A DNA stretch of 64,000 bases from Chengkuizengella sp. SCS-71B. GTDB lineage: Bacteria > Bacillota > Bacilli > Paenibacillales > KCTC-33759. Shown here in pieces: positions 8,524 to 17,388 of this stretch (positions within the stretch are counted from its first letter, which is position 1; every line of letters starts with the position of its first letter). The notes under the pieces were generated by a model, which did not search any database, was not told the DNA's origin, and saw only the letters and a program-made list of their open reading frames with translations. The DNA lies in the NCBI RefSeq assembly GCF_040100845.1, contig NZ_JAZHSH010000001.1:1488001-1552000 (forward strand). The letters are read 5' to 3'. Position numbers and translations under genes: made by a program.

Positions 8524-9681
8524 GTGAAATTATGGAATCAACTAAACAAGAAGGATTTCCAGGACTTCTTCCCTTTACAAGGAACTGTACAAGTGGATAA
8601 AATTACCAAACACTTACTCATGACCATTAAACCAAAACAAATCGCAGTCATTAAACATCAAAATATTGATGAAATTGCAGCAAGAGATATAGTTCGAAGT
8701 AAAGTGAAAGTAGTCATTAACGCAGACGAAACAATGACAGGAAGTTATCCAACAAAAGGACCTCTTATTTTGTTAAATGCCGGTATTCCCATATTAGAAA
8801 TTGCAAAAGATTTTTTTAAGTTGTTTTCAAATGGTCAAATGGTTAAAATTCATTCATCCCATATTTATGTTGGGAAAAATCAAATTCCTTTTGTAATGTT
8901 TACTGAAGACAAGTATAAACACTTAATTAAAATCAGTTATAAAAAATTACCTGTTAATTTAAATAGTTTTATTGACAACACATTACAATATGCTCAAAAA
9001 GAGAAGGATTTTGTAGTTCAATCGTTAGAAATTCCAAAGTTGAAAACAATATTAACTAATAAGCCTGTAGTCATTGTAGTAAGAGGAAAGGACTATAGAA
9101 ATGATCTTCTTGCAATTAAAGATTTTGTAGAGGATATCAATCCGGTATTAATTGGAGTTGACGGTGGTGCTGATGCTTTGTTGGAGCATGGTTATCACCC
9201 TCATCTTGTCATTGGTGATATGGATAGCATTTCAAATCATGCTCTTTTAGCTGGGTCTGAACTCATCGTTCATGCTTATCCTAATGGGGACGCTCCTGGC
9301 CTTAAAAGGATTCAATCTCTAGGATTAGAAGCAAAAAAGATCTCAGCAGCTGGAACTAGTGAAGATATAGCCATGTTGTTAGCTTATGAGAAAAAGGCTG
9401 AGATGATTATTACATTGGGTGCACATTCACACATGATTGATTTTTTAGAAAAAGGTAGAAAAGGAATGGCCAGTACTTTGCTTGTCAGAATGAAAATTGG
9501 TGACAAATTAATTGATGCAAAGGGTGTAAGCAAATTATATCAACGAAAAGTAAAGTTCCGAAGTATGTGGCCCCTTCCATTAGCAGCACTTTTCCCTATA
9601 TTAATTATGGCCTATGTTCATCCTGGATTCAGGGACATTGTTCATATGCTCTGGGTTTATATTAAACTTTCTGTTTTCTAG
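8524..9681 (+). CDS. SteA-like protein (putative cytokinetic ring protein, thiamine-pyrophosphokinase-like fold)
   Basis: 385 residues, GTG start behind GAGGAGTG. The middle has the thiamine-pyrophosphokinase-like signature IGVDGGADALLEHGYHPHL followed by VIGDMDSIS (about 210-240). The C-terminus carries a hydrophobic hairpin (WPLPLAALFPILIMAYV near 342-358, then LWVYIKLSVF). This matches the family annotated as putative cytokinetic ring protein SteA, named after corynebacterial proteins that act with SteB in cell separation. The next gene is SteB-like, 13 bases on, supporting the pairing. Function in Bacillales is not proven. Confidence 0.8.
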   Translation: MKLWNQLNKKDFQDFFPLQGTVQVDKITKHLLMTIKPKQIAVIKHQNIDEIAARDIVRSKVKVVINADETMTGSYPTKGPLILLNAGIPILEIAKDFFKLFSNGQMVKIHSSHIYVGKNQIPFVMFTEDKYKHLIKISYKKLPVNLNSFIDNTLQYAQKEKDFVVQSLEIPKLKTILTNKPVVIVVRGKDYRNDLLAIKDFVEDINPVLIGVDGGADALLEHGYHPHLVIGDMDSISNHALLAGSELIVHAYPNGDAPGLKRIQSLGLEAKKISAAGTSEDIAMLLAYEKKAEMIITLGAHSHMIDFLEKGRKGMASTLLVRMKIGDKLIDAKGVSKLYQRKVKFRSMWPLPLAALFPILIMAYVHPGFRDIVHMLWVYIKLSVF

Positions 9682-9694
9682 GTGGTGTATTGTA

Positions 9695-10264
9695 TTGGTT
9701 TCTAGTCGATATTATATTATTACGATCATTTCCATATTCCTTGCACTAGGAATTGGAATATTGATTGGCAGTACATTAGGTCAACAATGGATTCATCATA
9801 CTGAGGAAAGCATAGCTGAGAGATTTATGGAGAAGTATGAATCGCAGTTATCAATCAATCAAGAACTCCGAAAACAAGTTGGTTCGTTACAACTATTGAA
9901 TCAAAAAACGATACCCATTTTTCAACATAAAAAAATGATGTGGATAAGTTCTGAAGATGTGAATAAAGACATGCTGGCTTTTGCAATTCAATCTGTGGGT
10001 GGGGAATGGCTTGAGGCACCTATGAGGGAAACACCAGATCTTATTATGGTATCAGAAGGACAGTTTGAATTAATGACAAATCAAATGAAAGACTGGAAAA
10101 CATTAAATGAACAATCAAACCCAATCATCATTCAAGTTAGTTCAAATGTATTACCTTTTGATGAACCTCAAGAAATTGTTAATTTTGTAATGTATATTAA
10201 AAAAATAATGGAGGAAGAAACACATGCAACCCTCGGTGTCTATAATTATCCCAGCTTGGAATGA
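9695..10264 (+). CDS. SteB/MctB-like copper-transporter-family membrane protein
   Basis: AGGTGG (9680-9685) stands nine bases before TTG 9695; the longer frame from 9614 would sit inside the previous gene without a ribosome site. The product is 189 residues: RYYIITIISIFLALGIGILI is an N-terminal membrane helix typical of the MctB ('copper transporter') family, then a coiled coil (ERFMEKYESQLSINQELRKQ). In actinobacteria SteB partners SteA; copper transport is not implied here. The 3' end overlaps the glycosyltransferase gene by 41 bases. Confidence 0.7.
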   Translation: MVSSRYYIITIISIFLALGIGILIGSTLGQQWIHHTEESIAERFMEKYESQLSINQELRKQVGSLQLLNQKTIPIFQHKKMMWISSEDVNKDMLAFAIQSVGGEWLEAPMRETPDLIMVSEGQFELMTNQMKDWKTLNEQSNPIIIQVSSNVLPFDEPQEIVNFVMYIKKIMEEETHATLGVYNYPSLE

Positions 10265-10919
10265 AGGGAATAATATAATTGAAACATTACATTCATTGCA
10301 TGATTTAAGAAATTTAGAAGGTAAAGAAAAATGGAACGAAATCATCGTTGTTGATGATGGAAGTGAAGATGATACATATGGTAAGGCTAAAAAATGGGCA
10401 GATCTAGTCATAAGGCATTCTGAAAATATGGGAAAGGGGACTTCATTAGAGACGGGTTGGAAAAAAGCCAAAAATGAGATTATTGTGTTTCTAGATGCTG
10501 ATTTAGGGCAAACAGCATATTTGACTTCTAAGTTAGTAGCTCCTATCATTGAGTCAGAAATGGATATGATAATTGCACGTTTTCCAAAATCAAATAAAAA
10601 AGCTGGGTTTGGATTTGTTAAAAAGCTAGCTGTAAATGGTATATATTGGTTAAGTGGTTATGAAACTACAGCACCTTTGTCAGGTCAAAGAGCGATGAGA
10701 AAGAGTGTATTGGAGTCGATATCTTTGTCAGATGGTTTTGGGATAGAAGTAGGTTTAACGATAGATGCAGTCAAGAAAGGTTTTCAATTATGTGAAGTTG
10801 ATATTGCTTATAAACATCGAGAAACTGGAAGAGATTGGGCAGGTTTTAAACATAGAGGTAAACAATTTATTTCTGTCTCAAGGACTTTGTATCATAAATG
10901 GCGTGATCCAGTATGTTAA
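10224..10919 (+). CDS. Glycosyltransferase family 2
   Basis: 231 residues, ATG behind GGAGGAAG (10211-10218). The GT-A fold begins at once: VSIIIPAWNEGNNI, then VVDDGSEDDT and VFLDADLG, the DxD-type metal/nucleotide-sugar motif. No transmembrane segment is obvious, so a soluble or peripheral transferase is expected. It lies between the SteB-like protein and an MraY-like enzyme, overlapping both, so the four genes form an operon likely devoted to a lipid-linked envelope glycan or to division-site wall processing. The sugar and acceptor are unknown. Confidence 0.88.
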   Translation: MQPSVSIIIPAWNEGNNIIETLHSLHDLRNLEGKEKWNEIIVVDDGSEDDTYGKAKKWADLVIRHSENMGKGTSLETGWKKAKNEIIVFLDADLGQTAYLTSKLVAPIIESEMDMIIARFPKSNKKAGFGFVKKLAVNGIYWLSGYETTAPLSGQRAMRKSVLESISLSDGFGIEVGLTIDAVKKGFQLCEVDIAYKHRETGRDWAGFKHRGKQFISVSRTLYHKWRDPVC

Positions 10920-11743
10920 CACAAGTGATGTTTTTTTTTATCATAATGATTTGTGTCGCAGTTCTTCTTTTGCAGATTGTCATTAAATTTTTAGTGCACC
11001 ATCAAATCGTTGCAAAAAATTATCTTGGACAGGACATTCCAATCGGTTTAGGTATGTATTTGTGGTTATATCTCATCGCTTATTACTCTTCTCTTCAATG
11101 GATCATTCCTTCAAACAAATTAATGCAAACTTTAATTCCTGAATACATTGTCATATTAACAATCTTATTTATTGTCGGATGGTTGGACGATCAAATAGGT
11201 GATTCAGAAGTAAAGGGTTTTAAAGGGCATTTAATGAAACTTGTGAGGGAACGAAAGTTAACTACGGGTTTACTTAAAGCTCTATCCACAGGGGGGTTAA
11301 CTGTCTGGGTTTTAATTCTTTTAGAACACCATCCACTATTAGAAGTGATTCAGTTTTTCATTCTCAATTTAATGACAAACGGAGTTAATTTGTTGGATTT
11401 AAGACCGGGAAGAGCGATGAAGTTCTTTTTGTTAATATCAGGTGGGTTATTTTTGTTTAGCAGCCTATTTAAATTCTTTCTTTATTTGTTCCCTGTAGTT
11501 CTTGCTGTCTTATTATTATTGCCAAAGGATATTCAGGGAAAAGTTATGCTTGGTGATTCAGGATCTAATTTATTAGGATTTGCGTTAGGTTTTTGTTTTA
11601 TTATTATGACACCATGGTGGATACAAATTTTCGTTTTTATTTTATTAGTTTATATGCATTGGATATCAGAAAAAAGCTCCATTACTCAATGGATTCAAAC
11701 AAAACCCTTTATTCATTGGATTGATAAGTGGGGGAGAGTATAA
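10913..11743 (+). CDS. MraY/WecA-like phospho-sugar transferase family membrane protein
   Basis: 276 residues. The ATG overlaps the stop of the preceding gene (ATGTTAA). There are about eight hydrophobic segments, with the polyprenyl-phosphate N-acetylhexosamine-1-phosphate transferase motifs: GWLDDQIGD (about 90-98), NLMTNGVNLLDLRPGRAMK (about 154-172) and MLGDSGSNLLGFALG (about 211-225). Members transfer a sugar-1-phosphate from a UDP-sugar to undecaprenyl phosphate. It is shorter than MraY (about 320), so it is a divergent paralogue rather than the peptidoglycan enzyme itself. Confidence 0.8.
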   Translation: MLTQVMFFFIIMICVAVLLLQIVIKFLVHHQIVAKNYLGQDIPIGLGMYLWLYLIAYYSSLQWIIPSNKLMQTLIPEYIVILTILFIVGWLDDQIGDSEVKGFKGHLMKLVRERKLTTGLLKALSTGGLTVWVLILLEHHPLLEVIQFFILNLMTNGVNLLDLRPGRAMKFFLLISGGLFLFSSLFKFFLYLFPVVLAVLLLLPKDIQGKVMLGDSGSNLLGFALGFCFIIMTPWWIQIFVFILLVYMHWISEKSSITQWIQTKPFIHWIDKWGRV

Positions 11744-11764
11744 CTTTGCCCCAAAAAGTGTCCA

Positions 11765-12037
11765 TTAGTCTTTTTTTTGTTTGAATCTAGGTGCTACATA
11801 GTTTCGCTTTTGATCTCTGAAAAAAATCCATCCACCTATAAAACCAACCCCAATTAAAAAACTAACAATTCCAATTATTAATCTTCCCCATTGGATTTGA
11901 TTCTCAATTTCTGTATTTCCGACTGTCACGATGTAATCATATATTGAATTTTTTATTTCTAAAAAACCATATGTGGCTAGAAGCCCTGGAATCACTAATA
12001 ATAAAATAGCTATAAAACGAGATACCTTTAATTTCAT
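11765..12037 (-). CDS. DUF2627 membrane protein
   Basis: 90 residues with two membrane helices (RFIAILLLVIPGLLATYGFL and LIIGIVSFLIGVGFIGGWIFF) and a basic tail RDQKRN. This matches the DUF2627 (YqzF-type) family found beside branched-chain keto-acid dehydrogenase genes in Bacillus. It is convergent to the MraY-like gene (21 bases apart) and divergent from lpdA. Function unknown. Confidence 0.82.
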   Translation of the reverse strand: MKLKVSRFIAILLLVIPGLLATYGFLEIKNSIYDYIVTVGNTEIENQIQWGRLIIGIVSFLIGVGFIGGWIFFRDQKRNYVAPRFKQKKD

Positions 12038-12082
12038 TTTTGTGCCTCTTTCTAATTGACATCATATCAGTAAATAGTTATT

Positions 12083-12098
12083 TTGTTTCGAAACAAAT
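12083..12098. promoter_or_regulatory. 16-bp perfect palindrome between DUF2627 and lpdA
   Basis: TTTGTTTCGAAACAAA is perfectly self-complementary and lies in the 198-base divergent intergenic region, 46 bases before the DUF2627 start and about 138 before lpdA. It looks like an operator for a dimeric repressor serving the minus-strand gene, the dehydrogenase operon, or both. No regulator is encoded next to it. Confidence 0.5.
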
Positions 12099-12235
12099 CA
12101 TATCATATATTAAGTAACATTGCATGTAAATCTGGTATAGATATAAAGTGCTAAAATTTTTAACTATATTTCTTATGTTGAAAAAGTTACAATAGAGTCG
12201 ATTGAATTTTTAAAAACATAGGAGGTATATTGATT

Positions 12236-13663
12236 GTGAGCACATTAGATTATGATGTTGTTGTACTTGGCGGTGGTACAGGTGGGTATGTAGCTGCTAT
12301 TAAGGCTGCGCAATTAGGCAAAACCGTTGCTATAGTAGAACGCGAAAAATTAGGAGGAACATGTTTGCATAAAGGGTGTATTCCAAGCAAATCATTTCTC
12401 CGCAGTGCTGAAGTATATGCAACTATGAATAACAGTGAAGAATACGGAATTAGTGCATCTTCAATTCAGCTGCATTTTGAAAAAGTCCAAAACAGAAAAA
12501 ACAAAATAGTAAATCAACTACATAAAGGTATAGAGTTTCTAATGAAAAAAAATAAAATAGATGTATTTTATGGAAATGGACGTGTGATTGGACCTTCCAT
12601 TTTCTCACCTAGAAGTGGTGCGATTGCTATTGAATCAGATATTGAAGAAAACAATAAGACACTTGTACCAAAAAATTTAATTATTGCAACAGGCTCACGT
12701 CCTCGACTTTTACCAAATCTAAAGGTAGATGGAGATTTAATTCTAACAAGTGATGAAGCCTTAGATATGGATGAGTTACCTAAATCGATCATTATTGTTG
12801 GCGGTGGTGTGATTGGTGTTGAGTGGGCTTCTCTACTTCATGATTTTGGAGTAGAAGTAACGATTGTTGAAACTGAAAAAAACATCATTCCAACGGAGGA
12901 TGAACAGATTTCCAAAGAATTAGAGCGTATATTTAAAAAGAGAAAAATAAAAATTTTAAAAAATGCAATGTTGCTTACAGATAGTGTTGAAACTGAAAAT
13001 GGAATGGTTAAAATGAAAGTGAAACAAAAGGACTCCGAAATAGATTTAATGGCTGAAAAAATGCTTTTATCTGTTGGGAGACAAGCAAATGTAGAAAATT
13101 TGGGGCTTGAAAATACAGATATTAAAGTAGAAAAAGGGTTTATTAAAGTCAATAAATACTTACAAACAAATGAGTCTCATATTTATGCAATTGGTGATGT
13201 AATTGGAGGATTGCAGCTTGCGCACGTGGCGAGTCACGAAGGGATTTTAGCTGTTGAACATGCAGCAGGACATGAGGTTCATCCAATGTTGTTCCAAAAT
13301 ATTCCACGCTGTGTATATACTCGTCCTGAAGTTGCCAGCGTAGGTTGGACAGAACAACAAGCTAAAGAGAAAGGGTTTGATGTGAAAACAGCATCGATCT
13401 CATTTAAAGCAATTGGAAAAGCATTAGTTTATGGCAGTAATGATGGTTTCGTAAAAGTCATCGCAGATAGAGAAACCAATGATATTTTAGGAGTGCATAT
13501 GATTGGCCCTCACGTAACAGATTATATATCTGAAGCAGGGTTAGCGTTAGTATTAGATGCTACGCCTTGGGAAGTAGGACAAACTATACACGCTCATCCT
13601 ACTTTGTCTGAAGCTTTGGGAGAAGCTATGCTTGGAGTGGATGGAAATGCAATTGGCATCTAA
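12236..13663 (+). CDS. lpdA: Dihydrolipoyl dehydrogenase (E3) of the branched-chain keto-acid complex
   Basis: From GTG 12236 the protein has 475 residues; AGGAGG (12220-12225) is ten bases away, whereas TTG 12230 is only four. The FAD-binding GGGTGGYVA is followed by the redox disulfide GGTCLHKGCIPS (C43, C48), the NAD-binding VGGGVIGVEWAS, and a C-terminal HAHPTLSEA with the catalytic histidine. E3 reoxidises dihydrolipoamide on E2 with NAD+. It leads the cluster E3-E1alpha-E1beta-E2. The usual bkd partners ptb, bcd and buk are absent from this window. Confidence 0.93.
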   Translation: MSTLDYDVVVLGGGTGGYVAAIKAAQLGKTVAIVEREKLGGTCLHKGCIPSKSFLRSAEVYATMNNSEEYGISASSIQLHFEKVQNRKNKIVNQLHKGIEFLMKKNKIDVFYGNGRVIGPSIFSPRSGAIAIESDIEENNKTLVPKNLIIATGSRPRLLPNLKVDGDLILTSDEALDMDELPKSIIIVGGGVIGVEWASLLHDFGVEVTIVETEKNIIPTEDEQISKELERIFKKRKIKILKNAMLLTDSVETENGMVKMKVKQKDSEIDLMAEKMLLSVGRQANVENLGLENTDIKVEKGFIKVNKYLQTNESHIYAIGDVIGGLQLAHVASHEGILAVEHAAGHEVHPMLFQNIPRCVYTRPEVASVGWTEQQAKEKGFDVKTASISFKAIGKALVYGSNDGFVKVIADRETNDILGVHMIGPHVTDYISEAGLALVLDATPWEVGQTIHAHPTLSEALGEAMLGVDGNAIGI

Positions 13664-13749
13664 ATATAAAACTGATATAATGATACTAGAGTTAAGTATT
13701 AAGACCTGATATTAAGTTCTCATTATAATTTAAGGAGGAGGTTTTCTCC

Positions 13750-14775
13750 ATGATGAATTCAGTAGGTCAATTAAACAAACATGAAAAGCTTGGCTTAACA
13801 GATCAACATTTTATAGAAATGTATTCCTTAATGGTATTAGCAAGGAAATATGATGAGCGAGCTTTGTTATTGCAGAGAGCAGGGAAAATTAATTTTCATG
13901 TCTCAGGTATAGGTCACGAAACGACTCAAGTTGCAGCAGCCTTTGCACTAGAAAAACAAAAGGATTATTTTCTTCCTTATTATCGTGACTATGGGTTTGT
14001 GTTAGCTGCTGGAATGACACTGAAAGAGCTGTTTCTGTCTCTATTTGCTAAAGCAGAAGATCCGAATAGTGGCGGTAGACAGATGCCAGGTCATTTTGGT
14101 CATAAAAAGCATCATATTGTTACAGGTTCAAGTCCTGTAACAACACAAGTTCCACATGCTGTAGGATTTGCGCTTGCAGCAAAAATGAAAAAAGAGGACT
14201 TTGTTTCATATGTTTCTTTTGGTGAAGGTTCCAGTAATCAGGGAGATTTCCATGAGGGTTGTAATTTTGCAGGTGTTAATAAGTTGCCTGTCATTTTTAT
14301 GTGTGAAAATAATCAGTATGCAATTTCTATTCCGTTTGAAAAACAAGTGGCGTGTGAAAGTATAGCTGATCGAGCTCTTGGATATGGTTTTCCAGGAATA
14401 AAAGTTGACGGCAATGATCCCCTCGAAGTGTATAAAGTTGTAAAAGAAGCTCGAGAAAGAGCGATTAAAGGTGAGGGACCAACGCTTATCGAAGCAGTTA
14501 CTTATCGATTGTCTCCACACTCTACTTCAGATAATGATATGATCTATCGTACAAAGGAAGAAGTAGAGGCACATAGACAAGCAGATGGATTACCAAAATT
14601 TAAACAATATCTAATAGATTGCGGTTTATGGAGCGAAGAACAAGATCAGCAGTTGTTGGAAAAAATAAAAGAAGAAATGAAAGAAGCGACAAAGTATGCT
14701 GAACAGGCTCCTTATCCAAACCCTGAAGAAGCACTAACGCATGTATATGCAGACGAAGGAGGCGGAACGAAGTGA
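13750..14775 (+). CDS. bkdAA: Branched-chain 2-oxo acid dehydrogenase E1 alpha subunit
   Basis: 341 residues. TTAAGGAGGAGG precedes ATG 13750 (ATG 13753 also possible). The thiamine-diphosphate motif begins at about residue 158 (GEGSSNQGDFHEG) and ends with ENNQYAIS; the phosphorylation-loop-type segment YRLSPHSTSDND follows. Subunit size and motif order match the branched-chain rather than the single-chain E1. It decarboxylates 2-oxo acids from valine, leucine and isoleucine to feed branched-chain fatty acid primers. It overlaps the E1 beta gene by four bases. Confidence 0.92.
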   Translation: MMNSVGQLNKHEKLGLTDQHFIEMYSLMVLARKYDERALLLQRAGKINFHVSGIGHETTQVAAAFALEKQKDYFLPYYRDYGFVLAAGMTLKELFLSLFAKAEDPNSGGRQMPGHFGHKKHHIVTGSSPVTTQVPHAVGFALAAKMKKEDFVSYVSFGEGSSNQGDFHEGCNFAGVNKLPVIFMCENNQYAISIPFEKQVACESIADRALGYGFPGIKVDGNDPLEVYKVVKEARERAIKGEGPTLIEAVTYRLSPHSTSDNDMIYRTKEEVEAHRQADGLPKFKQYLIDCGLWSEEQDQQLLEKIKEEMKEATKYAEQAPYPNPEEALTHVYADEGGGTK

Positions 14776-15755
14776 CTGAAATAAGTTACCTTGATGCCAT
14801 ACGAACAGCGATGTCAGAGGAAATGCGCAGAGATGACAACGTATTTGTCCTTGGTGAGGATGTTGGGGTTAAAGGTGGAGTTTTCACGGCAACAAAAGGT
14901 CTTATAGAAGAGTTTGGAGAAAACAGGGCATTGGATACTCCCTTAGCTGAGTCAGCTATTGCGGGCGTTGCTATTGGTGCTGCAATGTATGGTATGCGTC
15001 CAATTGCAGAAATGCAATATTCCGATTTTATGCTTCCAGCAACGAACCAAATTATAAGTGAAGCGGCTAAGATTCGTTACCGATCAAATAATGATTGGGA
15101 TTGTCCAGTAGTAATTAGAGCTCCAATTGGTGGAGGTATTTTTGGAGCTTTATATCATTCTCAATGTCCCGAATCCATTTTTTTTGGAACACCTGGGTTG
15201 AAAATTGTTGTTCCATCGACTCCATATGATGCAAAGGGTTTGTTGAAATCAGCAATACGTGATCCTGATCCAGTTATTTATTTTGAACATAAAAAATGCT
15301 ATCAATCCATCATTTCTCAAGTACCTGATGATGATTTTGTAGTTCCGATTGGAAAAGCAGATGTAAAAAGGGAAGGTACGGATGTCACAGTTATAACTTA
15401 TGGTTTAACCGTACATTTCGCACTAGAGGCAGCTGAGCAATTAGAGCAAGAAGGAATTAGTGCACACATTTTAGATTTGAGGACTCTCCAACCTTTAGAT
15501 GTTGAAGCTATTTTAGAAGCAACTGCAAAAACAGGGAAAGTCCTTATCATTCATGAGGACAATAAAACTGGTGGTGTTGGTGCAGAAGTATCAGCTATTA
15601 TTTCTGAAAAATTATTATTTGAACTTGATGCTCCTATAAAGAGGTTATGTGGTTATGATGTTCCAGCTATGCCTTTCAGCCCAACTTTAGAGAAGTATTA
15701 TATGTTAAGCACAGAAAAAGTAAAAGACGCCATAAAAGAATTAGCATTATTTTAA
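14772..15755 (+). CDS. bkdAB: Branched-chain 2-oxo acid dehydrogenase E1 beta subunit
   Basis: 327 residues, GTG start overlapping the previous stop (GTGA), with GGAGGCGG just inside the upstream gene. It shows the E1 beta features FVLGEDVGVKGGVF, FGENRALDTPLAESAIAGVA and, late, the transketolase C-terminal region with LDLRTLQPLDVEAI. It forms the alpha2beta2 decarboxylase with the preceding product. Confidence 0.93.
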   Translation: MTEISYLDAIRTAMSEEMRRDDNVFVLGEDVGVKGGVFTATKGLIEEFGENRALDTPLAESAIAGVAIGAAMYGMRPIAEMQYSDFMLPATNQIISEAAKIRYRSNNDWDCPVVIRAPIGGGIFGALYHSQCPESIFFGTPGLKIVVPSTPYDAKGLLKSAIRDPDPVIYFEHKKCYQSIISQVPDDDFVVPIGKADVKREGTDVTVITYGLTVHFALEAAEQLEQEGISAHILDLRTLQPLDVEAILEATAKTGKVLIIHEDNKTGGVGAEVSAIISEKLLFELDAPIKRLCGYDVPAMPFSPTLEKYYMLSTEKVKDAIKELALF

Positions 15756-15776
15756 AAGAAATGAGGTAGTATTCCT

Positions 15777-17075
15777 ATGATTCAAGAAATCACAATGCCA
15801 CAGCTTGCAGAGAGCGTGGTTTCTGCAACAATCGTAAAATGGTTAAAAAGCCCTGGTGATTTTATTGAAGAATTTGAACCTTTATGTGAAATAATGACAG
15901 AAAAAGTGACAGCTGAATTACCTAGTACTGTCGAAGGTGTTTTACAAGAGATTTTCATAGAAGAAGGCGCAACTGTTGACGTAGGTACAGTCATTTGTAA
16001 TATTAAAATCAAACAAGATGAAAGCGTATCTAATGTTCAAGAAGTCTCCTCACAGATTCAACAAGTAGAAAGAGATGCAATAAATAATGTTGCTTCTGAT
16101 CCTGATCAAAGCATGAGAAATCGATATTCACCTGCGGTTCAAAGAATCGCAGCGGAAAACCATGTGGATCTAAACCTAGTTCATGGAACAGGGGTAGGGG
16201 GAAGGATTACTAGAAAAGATGTATTACATTATATCGAAAATAAACCTGAGGAACCAATGGTATCCATCTCTTCTCAAGCTGCAGTTATACCTGAAATTAA
16301 AAAAGTAGAAGCTGTTGGAAAAACTGGACTTTCAGCTCCTCCAAAACCTTTGGTTGAGGATAATCAAAAAGAAGCAGAAAATGAGTATTTTATCGATGTA
16401 ACTCCCGTTAGAAGTGCTATTGCTTCAAATATGAGAAAAAGTGTAACTGAAATCCCTCATGCTTGGACGATGGTTGAGGTGGATGTTACAAATTTAGTAA
16501 ATTTAAGAAATAAAGTGAAACAGGAATTCTTTCAAAAAGAAGGAGTTAACTTAACTTACTTAGCTTTTATTATTAAAGCGGTTGTGAATGCAATAAAAGA
16601 TTATCCTATTTTAAATTCTTCTTGGGCAGAGAACAAAATTATTGTTAAAAAAGACATTAATATTTCATTGGCTGTTGGTACAGAGGATTCAGTTTATGTT
16701 CCAGTCATTAAACACGCTGATCATAAAACGATTGCTGGAATAGCTAAAGATATTGATTCATTAACGAAAAAAACAAGAGCAGGGAAGTTAACATTAGATG
16801 ATATGCAAGGTGGCACTTTTACTTTAAATAATACAGGAGCTTTTGGTTCCATTTTATCGAATCCGATTATTAGTTATCCGCAGGCAGCAAACTTATCGTT
16901 TGAATCGATTGTAAAGAAACCAGTAGTTATCGATGATATGATTGCTGTTCGTTCAATGGTTAACATGTGCTTATCTCTTGATCATCGAATTCTTGATGGT
17001 GTCATTTGTGGCAGGTTCTTACAAAGAGTGAAAGAAAATATTGAATCTTTTGGACTTGAGACTAAACTATATTGA
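15777..17075 (+). CDS. bkdB: Branched-chain 2-oxo acid dehydrogenase E2 (dihydrolipoyl acyltransferase)
   Basis: 432 residues, AGAAATGAGGTAG upstream. Domains in order: lipoyl domain (2-77) with K43 as the lipoylated residue in MTEKVTAE (the usual Asp before Lys is Glu); a Gln/Glu/Pro-rich linker; a peripheral-subunit-binding domain (about 115-155, YSPAVQRIAAENHVDLN, GTGVGGRITRKDV); and the catalytic acyltransferase (about 205-432), ending with LSLDHRILDGV, which bears the active-site His and Asp. It forms the core of the complex. A terminator follows. Confidence 0.93.
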   Translation: MIQEITMPQLAESVVSATIVKWLKSPGDFIEEFEPLCEIMTEKVTAELPSTVEGVLQEIFIEEGATVDVGTVICNIKIKQDESVSNVQEVSSQIQQVERDAINNVASDPDQSMRNRYSPAVQRIAAENHVDLNLVHGTGVGGRITRKDVLHYIENKPEEPMVSISSQAAVIPEIKKVEAVGKTGLSAPPKPLVEDNQKEAENEYFIDVTPVRSAIASNMRKSVTEIPHAWTMVEVDVTNLVNLRNKVKQEFFQKEGVNLTYLAFIIKAVVNAIKDYPILNSSWAENKIIVKKDINISLAVGTEDSVYVPVIKHADHKTIAGIAKDIDSLTKKTRAGKLTLDDMQGGTFTLNNTGAFGSILSNPIISYPQAANLSFESIVKKPVVIDDMIAVRSMVNMCLSLDHRILDGVICGRFLQRVKENIESFGLETKLY

Positions 17076-17087
17076 AATTAAGAATAT

Positions 17088-17130
17088 AAAAGGGTATCTC
17101 AACTTAAAGAATAAGCGGATACCCTTTTTT
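17088..17130 (+). terminator. Terminator at the end of the dehydrogenase operon
   Basis: AAAAGGGTATC (17088-17098) pairs perfectly with GATACCCTTTT (17118-17128), followed by TT. With A residues before the 5' arm it may also stop the minus-strand prli42 transcript. Confidence 0.85.
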
Positions 17131-17175
17131 GTACGACATTTTATAAAATATAATTTAATCAATTTTTACCAATTG

Positions 17176-17277
17176 TTAAATGCCTAATATAGAAACACCA
17201 GTTACAACTACAGACAATAACATAGACGCTATCATTACATAAATAATTATTTTAAACCATAATTTATTTTTGCCCAT
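17176..17277 (-). CDS. prli42: Prli42-like stressosome-anchoring miniprotein
   Basis: A 33-residue frame on the minus strand, MGKNKLWFKIIIYVMIASML followed by LSVVVTGVSILGI. AAAAGGAG (17288-17295) lies ten bases before its ATG. A short basic N-terminus and a single C-terminal membrane helix match the Prli42 family, which in Listeria anchors the stressosome at the membrane. The product is too short for ordinary gene calling and is convergent with bkdB. Identity rests on size, layout and general sequence pattern; no stressosome genes are in this window. Confidence 0.7.
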   Translation of the reverse strand: MGKNKLWFKIIIYVMIASMLLSVVVTGVSILGI

Positions 17278-17388
17278 ACATTTACATCTCCTTTTGGTCA
17301 TACTAAAATAGTACTATACTGGCTATCACAAATGAGCCAAGCTATATAATTATATTGTAACTTATAATACATATCGGAGGGAAGAGTT

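Noticed and set aside
13664-13749. Repeated TTAAGT-like bases between lpdA and the E1 alpha gene, possible internal promoter or attenuator
   Set aside because: No convincing -35/-10 pair or stable stem; an ordinary short spacer.
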